64,000 nt of DNA from Lysobacteraceae bacterium (GCA_023657465.1 JAGTJX010000002.1:398136-462135); one strand, 5' to 3'; counted from the stretch's first letter, positions 16,415 to 26,221 are shown. Made by a program: numbers and translations. Notes: generated by a model not told the origin, from the sequence alone.

Positions 16415-17391
16415 TATTTTTTCCGCCCCAAGAACTTCACTTTTAAGATCCAACCTTTGAGATAAGCAGTTTCAGGCATCTTAGCGTTCACAGGGAATGA
16501 GTCGGGTTGATGAATCTCTCCCAGTATTCTGATCTCAGCATCGGCTTGACGAGCGGTTTCGCTAATCTCATCGAAATAGAACTCTCTCGTGATATTTTCA
16601 GAATTAATAGAAGTGATGAGTACGCCGTCTTGAGCGAGAAGTCCAAGCGCAGCGAAGTGAAGTTTCAAAAGATCCTTCTTCGTACTGAAGGTGCCGTTCT
16701 TAGATCTGGAGAAGCTAGGGGGATCGAGAATCACGATGTCCCACTTCTTGTTCGACTTGCTCCAGCGTTTCTGAAATTCAAAAAAATCCTGAGCATAGTA
16801 TTCGTTCATGATCTTTTCAAAACCATTGATCTCAGCGTTTCGTTTGGCCCACTCTAAAGTCACTTTCGAGAGATCAAGTGTGGTGACTTGCTTCGCACCC
16901 CCAAGAGCAGCAGCTACGGAGAGGGAGCCCGTGTACGAGAACGTATTGAGGACAGTTTTGCCTTTGGAGTTGTGAACTAGCCACTCTCTAAGAGGGGAGT
17001 GATCTAAGAAGAGTCCCGGGTGTCGCATGTCTTTGAAGTGGATTTCGACTTTTACTCCAGTGTGTTCTTCCACTACAAAAGGTGCTGGCATCTCAAGACC
17101 TTTGAGCAAACTTGGTGGCTCAGGCGATCCGCGAAACGGACGAATGGAGAGCACTGCGCTCTCGGCCTTAATCATTCGGAAGAATTGAATGAGCAGAGTA
17201 CGCAGTCCATCGCTCAGAGTCTGGTGCGATTCAGAAGCCCAGTAGTGAACCCAGTAATGATCGTTAAACCGGTCGATCGCAAGATTGTGGAGTTCTTCTC
17301 TCACAGGGTGAATGCCTGGACCATGAAACACGCGCACAGCTCTATGTGACTTCGTTTTCTCAAATTCTTTGACGAGAGATTCTAGGATCAT
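16414..17391 (-). CDS. RlmI/RlmK-like class I SAM-dependent rRNA methyltransferase
   Basis: A 325-residue methyltransferase. It shows the beta-hairpin preceding the Rossmann fold (HFKDMRHPGLFLDHSPLREW), the SAM-binding motif I (VLNTFSYTGSLSVAAALGGA), the acidic loop (VTTLDLSKVTLEWAKRNAEI), and the catalytic DPPSFSRSKNG motif typical of RlmI/RlmK-type 23S rRNA methyltransferases. The N-terminal PUA domain of RlmI is replaced by about 120 other residues, so the exact target base is uncertain. It overlaps both neighbours: its ATG overlaps the upstream synthase stop (ATGA), and its stop overlaps the downstream synthase start. Confidence 0.85.
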   Translation of the reverse strand: MILESLVKEFEKTKSHRAVRVFHGPGIHPVREELHNLAIDRFNDHYWVHYWASESHQTLSDGLRTLLIQFFRMIKAESAVLSIRPFRGSPEPPSLLKGLEMPAPFVVEEHTGVKVEIHFKDMRHPGLFLDHSPLREWLVHNSKGKTVLNTFSYTGSLSVAAALGGAKQVTTLDLSKVTLEWAKRNAEINGFEKIMNEYYAQDFFEFQKRWSKSNKKWDIVILDPPSFSRSKNGTFSTKKDLLKLHFAALGLLAQDGVLITSINSENITREFYFDEISETARQADAEIRILGEIHQPDSFPVNAKMPETAYLKGWILKVKFLGRKK

Positions 17392-17981
17392 GGTTTGATC
17401 TTAGCTTCTTTTATCCAGGTCAGAAAGTCCTCTGGAAGTGCAGCGGTGAAGGGACTCAGTTCAGGAAGTTTCATAGAATAGGAGTGAAGCGCAATGCCGC
17501 TCGACTGAGGAAGTGCGGATCCACCGTAAGTCACATCTCCTAAGATGGGGTAACCAAGAGAGCTCAGGTGTTTTCTGATTTGATGGAGCCTTCCTGTTTT
17601 AGGTTTGGCACTCACTAAGAAAAAGTGCGGTCCGCGCGCAAGCACTTTAAAAAAAGTTTCAGAGACCTTCTCATCGATCGGTTCATTGCAACGGAAAGCT
17701 GGAGTCGTAGGAGTCCCGCAAGCTATTGCCCGGTATTCCTTGTCGACTTGTCTGCGTCTGAACCATTCCTGTGCAGATTTGTGAAAAGCCTCATTTCTAG
17801 CAAAAATAATAACGCCAGAAGTCACAACATCCAGTCTATGAACAATCCACAACTCTGGAAAGCGCTCTCGTAGTTTATCGATGAGCACAGGCTGGTGAGA
17901 TCCAGGGTCACGTCCTGGGATTGTGAGCCAGCCTCTAGGTTTATCGACGACTATAAATTGAGCGGTTTCGTGCAAGATCAT
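17388..17981 (-). CDS. RluA-family pseudouridine synthase
   Basis: A second pseudouridine synthase, 197 residues, shorter than the first. The active-site segment is LWIVHRLDVVTSGVIIFARN, with KPRGWLTIPGRDP before it and KTGRLHQIRKHLSSLGYPI after it. It is the first gene of the operon and overlaps the methyltransferase gene by four bases. It is not a close copy of the downstream synthase, so the two probably modify different uridines. Confidence 0.88.
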   Translation of the reverse strand: MILHETAQFIVVDKPRGWLTIPGRDPGSHQPVLIDKLRERFPELWIVHRLDVVTSGVIIFARNEAFHKSAQEWFRRRQVDKEYRAIACGTPTTPAFRCNEPIDEKVSETFFKVLARGPHFFLVSAKPKTGRLHQIRKHLSSLGYPILGDVTYGGSALPQSSGIALHSYSMKLPELSPFTAALPEDFLTWIKEAKIKP

Positions 17982-18004
17982 CTCTTAAAAAGATACACCC
18001 TGTT

Positions 18005-18033
18005 TTGACCAAACACACGTAGCCTGTTACTTT
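18005..18033 (+). promoter_or_regulatory. Leaderless phoU promoter
   Basis: TTGACC (18005-18010), 17 bases, TACTTT (18028-18033); the GTG start of phoU is at 18041, seven bases further, so the mRNA should begin at the start codon. The sequence just before GTG (AATTAAG) has no properly placed ribosome-binding site. Confidence 0.5.
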
Positions 18034-18040
18034 AATTAAG

Positions 18041-18712
18041 GTGACACGAGCTCATAGACACATTGATGATGATATAGATGCAGTGCGTAGCCTCGTGCTC
18101 AAGATGTCAGGCTATGTGGAAGCATCCGTTGAGTCCGCTGTGCAAGCGCTCAATGAAAAAAACTCATCCAAGTTTGAACTTGTTTTCGAATACGAAAAGA
18201 AAATCAACGAGTGCCAAATTGAAGTCGATCAACTCTGTCTCCATATTTTAGGAACTCAGAATCCACTCGCAAAAGATCTCCGTCTCATTCTAGCCATAAT
18301 TAAAATCAATACGGATCTTGAACGCATGGGCGATCAAGCGAAGAACATTGCTCATCATGGGAAGTCCTATCTGGAGCATTCTTCACAACTCGCTCTCACT
18401 CCTGATCTCAAGCACATGGCGGGTATTGCTCGTGAGATGATCAGAGATGCGATGATCGCTTTTACAAAACGTAACGAAGAACTCGCAAAAGAAGTTCTCC
18501 TCAAAGACGACTCAGTCGATGAGCTCAAACGAAAAATTAACAAGTCCATGATCGAAATCATGAAATCAAAACCAGGAGCAGTCGAAGGAGCTATTGCTCA
18601 AATGTCTATCAGTAGAAATATCGAGAGACTCGCAGATCATGCGACGAATATTTGTGAAGATGTTGTGTTCTTAAGAACTGGGGAGGATATTCGCCATTCA
18701 CACCAAGGCTAG
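18041..18712 (+). CDS. phoU: Phosphate transport regulator PhoU
   Basis: A 223-residue all-helical PhoU with two repeats of the PhoU domain. The metal-binding E/DxxxD pattern is seen in INTDLERMGDQAKNIAHH (first repeat) and ISRNIERLADHATNICED (second repeat). PhoU tunes the PstSCAB transporter and the PhoR sensor kinase; neither is in this window, and the OmpR-type regulator at 34.6-35.3 kb is not linked. The start codon is GTG at 18041, giving a TRAHRHIDDDI start normal for the family. The 3' end overlaps the ribosome-binding region of the following glycosidase gene. Confidence 0.93.
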   Translation: MTRAHRHIDDDIDAVRSLVLKMSGYVEASVESAVQALNEKNSSKFELVFEYEKKINECQIEVDQLCLHILGTQNPLAKDLRLILAIIKINTDLERMGDQAKNIAHHGKSYLEHSSQLALTPDLKHMAGIAREMIRDAMIAFTKRNEELAKEVLLKDDSVDELKRKINKSMIEIMKSKPGAVEGAIAQMSISRNIERLADHATNICEDVVFLRTGEDIRHSHQG

Positions 18713-18734
18713 AAGAGTTTTAGAACTTCTTGTT

Positions 18735-20048
18735 TTGATTTCGACTCTACTTTCGCCTCGTTATGCGATCGCAGATTTTCCCAAGAACTTCCTCTGGGGT
18801 GCAGCTACAGCTGCACATCAAGTCGAGGGCGGCAATACACAGAACGATTGGTACCACTGGGAGAATAGTGGGGGAGCACGTGATCACTCAGGACTTGCTT
18901 GTGACTTCTGGCATAGATACTCTTCAGATTTTGATCTCGCTCGTGACTTAAACATGAATGCATTTCGGTTATCAGTCGAGTGGTCTCGTATCGAGCCCAG
19001 ACCAGGTGAATTTGATATCTCTGTGATTGAAACATACAGGCAGATTTTGATCACTGCACGATCCAAGGGTCTTCAGACCATGGTGACGCTCCATCACTTC
19101 ACAACACCTGAGTGGCTAGCTTCATCAGGTGGATGGCTCTCACCTGCTGCTATCGTGAGATTCAAATCCTTCACTGACAGAGTCGTTTTAGAATTAGGGA
19201 GTGAAGTCGATTATTGGAATACGATTAATGAGGCAAACGTGGTTGCTCTTATGGGCTTCGTCGTTGGAGTTTCTCCTCCAGGGCTTCAAGACATTAAACT
19301 AGGGATGCGCGCCTATTCAAACCTCATTGAAGCTCATGCGGCTGCTTACAGGAGCATTCACGCTGTATTTCCAAACGCACGAGTAGGGATTGCACATCAC
19401 ATGCGCGTGTTTGAGCCAGCGCGGAAAAATAATATCATGGACCGTACACTCGCTAGGTGGGTGGGAAACTTCTGGAATAAGCAGTTCCTAGAGGCAATCG
19501 TGACAGGTGAGATCAACTTACATATTGGTCCTCTCTTCCGAGTGAGGAAGAAAGTGGATGGACTGAAGGGTTCACTTGATTTCTTAGGAATCAATTATTA
19601 CTCACGAGATAAGATCAGATTCAAAGCGGATGAAAAAGTATTTTTCAAAATAGACACTGTACCTACTGGCACTCCACAGAATGATCTCGGTTGGGAGATC
19701 TATCCTCAAGGACTTGTTCGGGTAGTGAACTCAGTTAAGAAATACGGATGGCCGATTTATATTACAGAGAATGGAGCCGCCGATCGCGATGATGTCGTCA
19801 GACCGAAGTTCATATGTGATCACTTGATGGCCCTGGAATCATCGATTGAGAGTGGTGCTGACGTGCGCGGTTACTTCCACTGGTCACTCTCTGATAACTT
19901 CGAGTGGTCGCTAGGATTCGCACCTCGGTTCGGGCTCTATGCGATGAATTATGAAACTCAAGAGCGAACGCTTCGTCCTTCAGGCCAACTTTATGGTGAA
20001 ATTGCAAGAGCGGGTTCAGCGCGTGCAGTGTGTGGAAGAAGTAACTAG
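18735..20048 (+). CDS. Family 1 glycoside hydrolase (beta-glucosidase-like), probably exported
   Basis: The protein begins FPKNFLWGAATAAHQVEGG, the classic GH1 N-terminus, and carries the two catalytic glutamates: E166 in TINEANV (acid/base; usually NEP, here NEA) and E345 in YITENGAA (nucleophile), spaced as expected. It should hydrolyse beta-linked sugars. The annotated TTG start at 18735 has no ribosome-binding site and truncates a signal peptide. The frame is open further upstream, and an ATT at 18696 lies nine bases after GGGGAGG, giving HTKARRVLELLVLISTLLS then AIA, a normal export signal. The true start may therefore be 18696, overlapping phoU by 17 bases. Confidence 0.87.
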   Translation: MISTLLSPRYAIADFPKNFLWGAATAAHQVEGGNTQNDWYHWENSGGARDHSGLACDFWHRYSSDFDLARDLNMNAFRLSVEWSRIEPRPGEFDISVIETYRQILITARSKGLQTMVTLHHFTTPEWLASSGGWLSPAAIVRFKSFTDRVVLELGSEVDYWNTINEANVVALMGFVVGVSPPGLQDIKLGMRAYSNLIEAHAAAYRSIHAVFPNARVGIAHHMRVFEPARKNNIMDRTLARWVGNFWNKQFLEAIVTGEINLHIGPLFRVRKKVDGLKGSLDFLGINYYSRDKIRFKADEKVFFKIDTVPTGTPQNDLGWEIYPQGLVRVVNSVKKYGWPIYITENGAADRDDVVRPKFICDHLMALESSIESGADVRGYFHWSLSDNFEWSLGFAPRFGLYAMNYETQERTLRPSGQLYGEIARAGSARAVCGRSN

Positions 20049-20066
20049 TAATCAAAGGAGTGAGTC

Positions 20067-20570
20067 ATGAGAAGTATGATTGTTTTGTTGAGTGTAATTG
20101 GAATGACACCAGTTCATTCAGCTCCAGTTCATTACAGAATCACCATTGAGAAAACATCACAAGAAGCTAAGCCTGCTAAACAGAATACAGGTGCCTCTGG
20201 CAAATATGCTTATGCTGTAAGTAAAAACCTTGAAAAAATGCGAGAGCAAGCAGCGGAAGCGGATAAGACCGATAGAAAAATATGTTTCGTTAGAAAACTA
20301 AATGAGCTTGAGATTTCGCTTAAATTCTTCATCAAGGACAGCTGCGCTGGATCCGAAGGAAACAATACTCAGACAATGTACTGCAAAAAAGAAAGCGCAG
20401 AAGCATTCGCAAACGAGGTGGGCGTTCAGTTCGACAAAGCCGTAAATGATAAGAAAACATCTACGCAAACGATGGGCTACTACACCGACAAAGTCGTAGG
20501 CACGATCATGGATCAGCTTACGAGTGGTAAGTATAGTAAGGCTTGTGTAAGTCGCATTAACGGGGTTTAA
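20067..20570 (+). CDS. Small secreted protein of unknown function
   Basis: A 167-residue protein with signal peptide SMIVLLSVIGMTPVHSA and a good AAAGGAG site. It follows the glycosidase by 18 bases and is likely co-transcribed. The mature part is charged and lysine-rich with cysteines in KICFVRK, KDSCAG, TMYCKK and KACVSR, so two disulfides are possible. No family recognised. The stop codon lies in a small palindrome (GGTTTAA-TC-TTAAACC) shared with the stop of the convergent leuS gene. Confidence 0.75.
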   Translation: MRSMIVLLSVIGMTPVHSAPVHYRITIEKTSQEAKPAKQNTGASGKYAYAVSKNLEKMREQAAEADKTDRKICFVRKLNELEISLKFFIKDSCAGSEGNNTQTMYCKKESAEAFANEVGVQFDKAVNDKKTSTQTMGYYTDKVVGTIMDQLTSGKYSKACVSRINGV

Positions 20571-20572
20571 TC

Positions 20573-23110
20573 TTAAACCACAAAATTCACAAGGCGGTCA
20601 GGCACTAAGATAATCTTCTTAGGAGTTTGGCCGCCTAAATGTTTTTGGACGGACTCGTTCGACATGACTAGCTTCTCTAGATCAGGCTTAGACAATCCCT
20701 TAGGTGCTTGAATCTCATCGCGTCTCTTGCCATTGATCTGAATCACAATAGGCACTGTAGAATCGACAACGAGAGCAGCATCGTACACAGGCCAATCCGT
20801 CGCACAAATCAATTCCTTCTCGCCCAACTTCTCCCAGAGCTCTTCAGCAACGTGAGGAGCGTAAGGGGAGAGCGTGCGTAGGAAAAGCTTCGCAGTCTCT
20901 AGTGGAATAGTCTCAGTCTGATAAGCCTCATTGATGAAGATCATCATCTGAGAAATCCCTGTGTTGAAACGTAACGCTTCGATGTCTTCGCCAACTTTCT
21001 TGATCGACTTATGAAGCGTCTTCCAGAGCTCAGGCTGCGATGATCCAGGCATTGTTTTTAGCTTCGCAGTCAGACCACCGGTATTCTCATCGATGAACAG
21101 TCGCCACACGCGTGCTAGGAACCTATACACGCCCGCGCAACCTTCGGTCTGCCATGGCTTCACTTGTTCGAGTGGTCCCATGAAGAGTTCGTAGAGACGG
21201 AGAGCATCGGCTCCGTACTCAGCGATGACATCATTAGGATTCACGACATTGAGTTTCGACTTACTCATTTTCTCGATCTGAGATTTGAGTGCCTTGCCAG
21301 TGGTCTTAGAGAATGGTTTTTCGTTCTTAAGTTCCACATCTTCAGGAGAATAATATTTCCCAGCATCGTCTTGATAACTGTAAGCCAAGATCATTCCTTG
21401 ATTGAAGAGCTTGTGGAATGGCTCCTTGGTATGGACTAGACCGCAGTCATAAAGCACCTTGTGCCAGAAACGTGAGTAGAGGAGGTGAAGTACGGCGTGC
21501 TCGACACCACCAACATAAAGATCCACTGGCATCCAGTACTTCTCAAGCTCAGGAGACCAAGCTTGTTTGTCATTCTTAGGATCTATGTAACGTAGGTAGT
21601 ACCAGCATGAACCAGCCCACTGAGGCATGGTGTTGGTTTCACGGCGAGCAATCGATCCATCGGGCAACTTCACTTCTCTCCACGATGCGGGAGCGCGCGC
21701 GAGTGGCGGCTCACCATCCGTGGTCGGCTTGTATTCATCGACAGTAGGGAGTTCCACAGGGAGCTGCTCTGGCTGGAGCGCGTGAAGTGTTCCATCATCA
21801 GAAACCAAAATCGGAAACGGCTCACCCCAATATCTTTGGCGAGAGAAGAGCCAATCGCGGAGTTTGTACTGAGTCTTACCCTTGGCAGTACCCTTGGTCT
21901 CAAGGAAGGAAACCATTTTGTGTTTGGCTGCTTCAGAATCTAATCCATTGAGGAAATCAGAATTCACAAGCTTGCCATCGCCAGAGTGTGCGGCTTCTTG
22001 CACTGGCTTCTCTCCTCCGCTAATCACTTCAATGATCGGGAGCTTGAACTTCACTGCGAATTCATGATCGCGCTCATCGTGACCTGGAACTGCCATGATG
22101 GCTCCTGTTCCGTAAGTCATAAGCACATAGTCTGCGACATAGATCGGAAGTTCTTTTCCGTTTGCAGGATTGATTGCGTATGCGCCAGTGAAGACGCCTG
22201 ATTTGTCTTTTGCGAGATCGGTACGCGCAAGATCAGTCTTCTGCTTGGCTTTCGTGACATAAGCGTCGACTTCTTTTTTCAGCGCGGGAGTTGTGATTCG
22301 ATCTATGAGGGAATGTTCAGGAGCCAGTACACAATACGTAGCGCCAAACAGTGTATCCGGACGAGTGGTGTAGACCGTGAAGTCTCCGCCGCTCTTAACA
22401 CTAAACTTAATTTCTGCACCAATGGACTTCCCAATCCAATTGCGTTGCATGTCCTTCACGCCTTCTGGCCAATCCACGCCATCGAGATCTTCGAGTAAGC
22501 GTTCAGCATAGACAGTGATTCTTAACATCCATTGCTTCATGGACTTACGCTCGACGATGTCGCCTGTCTCGACGTACTTGCCGTCTTTGACTTCTTCGTT
22601 AGCAAGAACAGTGGCGAGAGCGGGGCACCAGTTCACTGGAACTTCAGCGAGATAAGCGAGACCCTTCTCGTAGAGCTTGAGGAAGATCCACTGAGTCCAT
22701 TTGTAATAATCAATGTGAGAGGTGTCGACTTCGCGGTCCCAGTCGTATGAGAACCCAATGCGCTTCAACTGCTGGCGGAAGTTATCGACGTTACGCTTAG
22801 TGATGATCGCAGGATGAATCCCATCGCGCATCGCTGCTCGTTCTGCAGGTAATCCAAACGCGTCCCAACCCATAGGATGAAGCACGTTGAAGCCTTTCAT
22901 GCGCTTGTAGCGCGCGATCACGTCAGTGGCTGTGTAACCTTCTGGATGTCCGATGTGCAGTCCCGCGCCTGATGGGTAAGGGAACATATCGAGCACGTAG
23001 TACTTAGGTTTTTTTTGAAGTTCACTGATCGAATCAGGAGTTTTGAATAGCTTCTTGTCTTCCCATTTTTTCTGCCACTTGGGTTCGAATGAATTTGGAT
23101 CGTATCTCAT
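20573..23110 (-). CDS. leuS: Leucyl-tRNA synthetase
   Basis: A class I aminoacyl-tRNA synthetase of about 845 residues that charges tRNA-Leu. The HIGH motif is seen in [14 protein letters not shown] near the N-terminus, the editing domain follows ([19 protein letters not shown]), and the KMSKS motif is [15 protein letters not shown] at 23110 ([13 protein letters not shown]) matches the family start; the GTG ten codons upstream adds residues not seen in leucyl synthetases. No Shine-Dalgarno is visible, and the start codon lies at the edge of an eight-pair hairpin (23102-23130). The upstream gene is 41 bases away on the same strand, so they may share a transcript. Confidence 0.96.
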   Translation of the reverse strand: MRYDPNSFEPKWQKKWEDKKLFKTPDSISELQKKPKYYVLDMFPYPSGAGLHIGHPEGYTATDVIARYKRMKGFNVLHPMGWDAFGLPAERAAMRDGIHPAIITKRNVDNFRQQLKRIGFSYDWDREVDTSHIDYYKWTQWIFLKLYEKGLAYLAEVPVNWCPALATVLANEEVKDGKYVETGDIVERKSMKQWMLRITVYAERLLEDLDGVDWPEGVKDMQRNWIGKSIGAEIKFSVKSGGDFTVYTTRPDTLFGATYCVLAPEHSLIDRITTPALKKEVDAYVTKAKQKTDLARTDLAKDKSGVFTGAYAINPANGKELPIYVADYVLMTYGTGAIMAVPGHDERDHEFAVKFKLPIIEVISGGEKPVQEAAHSGDGKLVNSDFLNGLDSEAAKHKMVSFLETKGTAKGKTQYKLRDWLFSRQRYWGEPFPILVSDDGTLHALQPEQLPVELPTVDEYKPTTDGEPPLARAPASWREVKLPDGSIARRETNTMPQWAGSCWYYLRYIDPKNDKQAWSPELEKYWMPVDLYVGGVEHAVLHLLYSRFWHKVLYDCGLVHTKEPFHKLFNQGMILAYSYQDDAGKYYSPEDVELKNEKPFSKTTGKALKSQIEKMSKSKLNVVNPNDVIAEYGADALRLYELFMGPLEQVKPWQTEGCAGVYRFLARVWRLFIDENTGGLTAKLKTMPGSSQPELWKTLHKSIKKVGEDIEALRFNTGISQMMIFINEAYQTETIPLETAKLFLRTLSPYAPHVAEELWEKLGEKELICATDWPVYDAALVVDSTVPIVIQINGKRRDEIQAPKGLSKPDLEKLVMSNESVQKHLGGQTPKKIILVPDRLVNFVV

Positions 23111-23130
23111 AGTGTGTTTGTTTGAGATAC
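23102..23130 (-). promoter_or_regulatory. Hairpin over the leuS start codon
   Basis: In the leuS leader, GTATCTCA pairs exactly with TGAGATAC around a 13-base loop; the last two bases of the ATG begin the 3' arm. This could mask the start and control translation. It is not followed by T residues, so it is not a terminator. Confidence 0.45.
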
Positions 23131-23151
23131 AATCTACCACAAAATGTACTT

Positions 23152-24342
23152 TTACTCCGCGTAAAAAGTGCTCGTATGTCCTTCGAATAATGGGTGAGTC
23201 ATGTGTAGAATCATCTTGAGCTTGTCAGGTTGCGACTCGTTCCATTCTAAGATCATGAGGCCTGCTTCCATGCTATTGCCTGCTCGGTACTCCTGAGTTT
23301 GCTTGTTCAGTTGAGAGCAGTCATGGCCTCGGTGACAAATATTGAATTTATATTTTTTCTCGTGGGCTTTTTCAGCTGATGCCCAGTCCTTTGCGTTAAA
23401 AAACTCTTCGTTCGTCCAGAGGTAGTCAGCGCGATTGGAATCTTGATACATAGCCCAAGTATTACCCGCCATAATGGCGAACTGGTGAACGCCTGGTGAA
23501 ACTAGTTTTTCACCAAGAGCAAATACCTTTGGAATTTCTGTAAAAGGTCCGATGGAATGTGAGCCGTCAGGTCGATTAATCTTCATAGAGTAATTCATTT
23601 GATTAAACTCATTCCAAAATTCAAACTTGAGAGAATTGCTCCAAGTAGATTGATAGGTTTCTGAGGATGGAACAAATTTCTTCTCTTTTTCATCATACGT
23701 CATCATTCCAGAGGGAACTTGAAATGTAACGGTTCTTTTCCATTGGTGGTTCGAGAGGTCAGTGAGGATTTTCTTGCTCCCAGCGGAGGCCGATTGGAAT
23801 CCTAAGGGCAGGGGATAGCTCGCCTTTGTTTTGAAATCTGATGCTGCGTGATGTGAGATATTTACAATTTGATTTGGAGAATTTGATTGTAGCTCACTCC
23901 ATTTTTTATAAATCACAAAGTAGCGATCGCGGTCATATCCCCAGGAGTTGTCATCTACAGTTATAATAAAAGCGTATCTTTGATCGCCCTTGCCCACTAC
24001 GAACGGGCCGCCGTAAATACTGCCATTTGATTCAGCAGGATAGATTCCTATTTCTGATGCAAGAAGATCAGCAGGAGGGGTGAGTGTTCTCACTTCGAAT
24101 TCTGAGAAATCAGGTTGTGCGTCGGCCTTGGGATCAGGGTAGTAATGAATCGTTAATTTGCCATCCGCGAATTCCCAGTTTTTACTCAGGAGTGATTGGA
24201 GAGAAGTCTGGAACTCTATCGGATCTGTGACCCGCTCGACTTGAGATTTCTTAAGGACTCTAAAAAAATCTTTGGAGCTCGCAAAAGCGGGGAGTGATGT
24301 ACAGAGTGCTCCTAAAACCAAAATCAACGAGTACGTTTTCAT
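23152..24342 (-). CDS. Secreted protein of unknown function
   Basis: A 396-residue exported protein with signal peptide [20 protein letters not shown]. The mature part is rich in aromatic residues and beta strands (for example [19 protein letters not shown] and [16 protein letters not shown]), suggesting a beta-sandwich or carbohydrate-facing fold, but no family was recognised. Only two cysteines occur, in [13 protein letters not shown]. It lies upstream of leuS on the same strand and is divergent from the TIGR02147 regulator, whose operator-like palindrome is about 120 bases from this start. Confidence 0.75.
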   Translation of the reverse strand: MKTYSLILVLGALCTSLPAFASSKDFFRVLKKSQVERVTDPIEFQTSLQSLLSKNWEFADGKLTIHYYPDPKADAQPDFSEFEVRTLTPPADLLASEIGIYPAESNGSIYGGPFVVGKGDQRYAFIITVDDNSWGYDRDRYFVIYKKWSELQSNSPNQIVNISHHAASDFKTKASYPLPLGFQSASAGSKKILTDLSNHQWKRTVTFQVPSGMMTYDEKEKKFVPSSETYQSTWSNSLKFEFWNEFNQMNYSMKINRPDGSHSIGPFTEIPKVFALGEKLVSPGVHQFAIMAGNTWAMYQDSNRADYLWTNEEFFNAKDWASAEKAHEKKYKFNICHRGHDCSQLNKQTQEYRAGNSMEAGLMILEWNESQPDKLKMILHMTHPLFEGHTSTFYAE

Positions 24343-24460
24343 GAGAGGGTCATAGCGCGGATATCCCTAGGTCGGCAATAGTATTGTTTCAATTGCTGCA
24401 GTGTAAATAATACTAACGATCACTCTATGGCCAAAAATAGCTCATTTTTCACAGAATCTA

Positions 24461-24479
24461 ATAGAACACTTTGTTCTAT
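24461..24479. promoter_or_regulatory. Operator-like palindrome upstream of the TIGR02147 gene
   Basis: ATAGAACA-CTT-TGTTCTAT is a perfect eight-pair palindrome placed 60 bases upstream of the regulator start, between divergent genes. It is a good candidate for autoregulation. A related palindrome (GTTTGAACA, TGTTCGAAC) at 25294-25317 precedes the downstream secreted gene and shares the GAACA/TGTTC core with a different spacing. Confidence 0.5.
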
Positions 24480-24539
24480 GAATAGAGTTAGCGGTTGCAT
24501 GAGAATGGGGCTTGTGAGACAGAGGGTGAGGTTACCTCT

Positions 24540-25331
24540 ATGGATTACTCAGATTACAGACAGCTACTCAAGTTAGAGCTAGAAAAGCGCTGCTCCCGCA
24601 ATTCGCGCTATTCGTTGCGTGCGTTCGCACGCGATTTAGGGATGGGTGCAGCACGTCTAAGTGAAGTGTTGAATTCTAGGACTGGCCTCTCAACCGAAAA
24701 AGCAGAACAAATTGCAAAACGTTTAGAGCTTCCAGGCAACGAAGCAGAATATTTCGCTACACTAGTAGAATCAGAACACGCGAGAAGTTCTATTCTAAGA
24801 GAGGCAGCTAGATCCAGGCTTGCTAAATTCAAGCAGTCTGAGTTTTCTTCGCTTGAAATCGATCATTTTATGATCATTGCGGAATGGTATCATTTTGCGA
24901 TTTTAGAACTAACGGAATTAGATGGATTCAAGAGTAATGACAGGTGGATTGCACGGCGTCTCGGCATTCAAGAAATTGAAGTCAAAATGGCAGTCGAACG
25001 ACTCATGAGGCTAGAGTATCTCAAACGCTCAAGGAATCGATACGTGCAGACGATTGATTTTGTCCAAGTCGATAGTGTTGTCCCCTCAGAAGCCTTAAGA
25101 AAACACCACCGTCAATTGATTTCAAGAGCGCTCAAATCCATTGACACTCAGTTAATCGAGCAGCGCGATCTAGGATCCATGATCATGTCGTTTGACAAAA
25201 AAGATATGAAAGCGGTTACGAAGAAAATAAAATCCTTCCGTCAGGAAATCAGTCAATTTGCATCAAAATCGAAGAACAAAAATTCTGTTTATTGTTTGAA
25301 CACTCAATTGTTCGAACTTACGTCTGCATAG
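24540..25331 (+). CDS. TIGR02147/DUF4423 family transcriptional regulator
   Basis: About 263 residues. The N-terminal part is a Cro/C1-like helix-turn-helix (SLRAFARDLGMGAARLSEVL, then GLSTEKAEQIAKRL), and the rest matches the DUF4423 domain (DHFMIIAEWYHFAILELTEL, RRLGIQEIEVKMAVERL). This family is expanded in Fibrobacter and Bdellovibrio, where its members often neighbour genes for secreted proteins. ATG at 24540 is used; a frame opening at 24495 would add 15 unsupported residues. The downstream gene starts eight bases after its stop and is probably its partner and target. Confidence 0.85.
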   Translation: MDYSDYRQLLKLELEKRCSRNSRYSLRAFARDLGMGAARLSEVLNSRTGLSTEKAEQIAKRLELPGNEAEYFATLVESEHARSSILREAARSRLAKFKQSEFSSLEIDHFMIIAEWYHFAILELTELDGFKSNDRWIARRLGIQEIEVKMAVERLMRLEYLKRSRNRYVQTIDFVQVDSVVPSEALRKHHRQLISRALKSIDTQLIEQRDLGSMIMSFDKKDMKAVTKKIKSFRQEISQFASKSKNKNSVYCLNTQLFELTSA

Positions 25332-25339
25332 GAGAAATT

Positions 25340-26203
25340 ATGAAATATTCTGACTCACTTATTTTAGGATTCAGTTTGATCCTAACCGCTATTTCAACGT
25401 TTGCTGGTGGAAAAGGAGGCGGCAATGGTGGGGATGCTGTTGCGCTAGAGTTCAAAGCAATTGCTCACAACATCACTGACCATTGGGATGAATTGGAGTT
25501 CGCCCAGACTGGCGCCACGTCAAAGCTACAGTTTAAAAAAGCAATTCGATTGGCTTATGTACATTCTGTGGAGGAGTCGCTCTATATTGAAGGAAACGAA
25601 GTGGATGCAATTAATTATCCATGTCCGAATATAGAATCGACTACTGAAAAAGTCTGCGGTGAAATCATCATTAACCGCAAACGATGGTCGTCGATCGGGG
25701 ACGACTTAGCAAAATTTGCTGCCCTAGTATTCCATGAATATCTAGGTGTACTAGGCAAGGATCATTCAAGGTTTGATGATTTCTATGAAATGAGTGCGCC
25801 TGAGTTCGTAAAGTTAAAGTCGTTCTTTAAGACGCAATACCAAATCAAAATGAGTTTTCTCTGTCTCTTGCAAAAATGGGATGAGAAAAATAGGAAAGTC
25901 CAAGTCATTCATACGATCCAAACGTCCGAAGGTTCGAATGAGTATTGGTTCGAGTTAGGTGGCAAAGAGTATTCATTAGAAATCAGGCAAGGGTTTGAGG
26001 ATTTATTCACTCGCACTCTGACGAAGAGTCTCACGTATGCGTTGTATCCTAAGGGCATAGGGCAGTTCCCGGACCGTGAGCATCCGATTTCGGGAGACAG
26101 AGTGACGTTCAGTTCAGGACGTACGTCGATCCGTATCATGGATCAGCCAGAGCTCCAGATGTCGTGTTTTCAGATTTACGAAGGATTAAAGGCTGAGCAT
26201 TAG
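25340..26203 (+). CDS. Secreted protein paired with the TIGR02147 regulator
   Basis: About 287 residues with a signal peptide (SLILGFSLILTAISTFAGG) followed by a glycine-rich GGKGGGNGGDAV linker, a pattern common in exported proteins beside such regulators. The middle contains VFHEYLGVLGKDHSRFD; the HE and downstream H recall zinc-binding sites, but a metalloprotease assignment is not justified from this alone. The ATG at 25340 follows AGGAG perfectly; a frame from 25292 overlaps the regulator and lacks a ribosome site. Function unknown. Confidence 0.78.
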   Translation: MKYSDSLILGFSLILTAISTFAGGKGGGNGGDAVALEFKAIAHNITDHWDELEFAQTGATSKLQFKKAIRLAYVHSVEESLYIEGNEVDAINYPCPNIESTTEKVCGEIIINRKRWSSIGDDLAKFAALVFHEYLGVLGKDHSRFDDFYEMSAPEFVKLKSFFKTQYQIKMSFLCLLQKWDEKNRKVQVIHTIQTSEGSNEYWFELGGKEYSLEIRQGFEDLFTRTLTKSLTYALYPKGIGQFPDREHPISGDRVTFSSGRTSIRIMDQPELQMSCFQIYEGLKAEH

Positions 26204-26221
26204 ACTCTAAATTTGAGAACT

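Noticed and set aside
23085-23100. tRNA T-loop-like GGTTCGAAT sequence
   Set aside because: It is inside leuS codons and no cloverleaf surrounds it; the same applies to the similar sequence near 25935.
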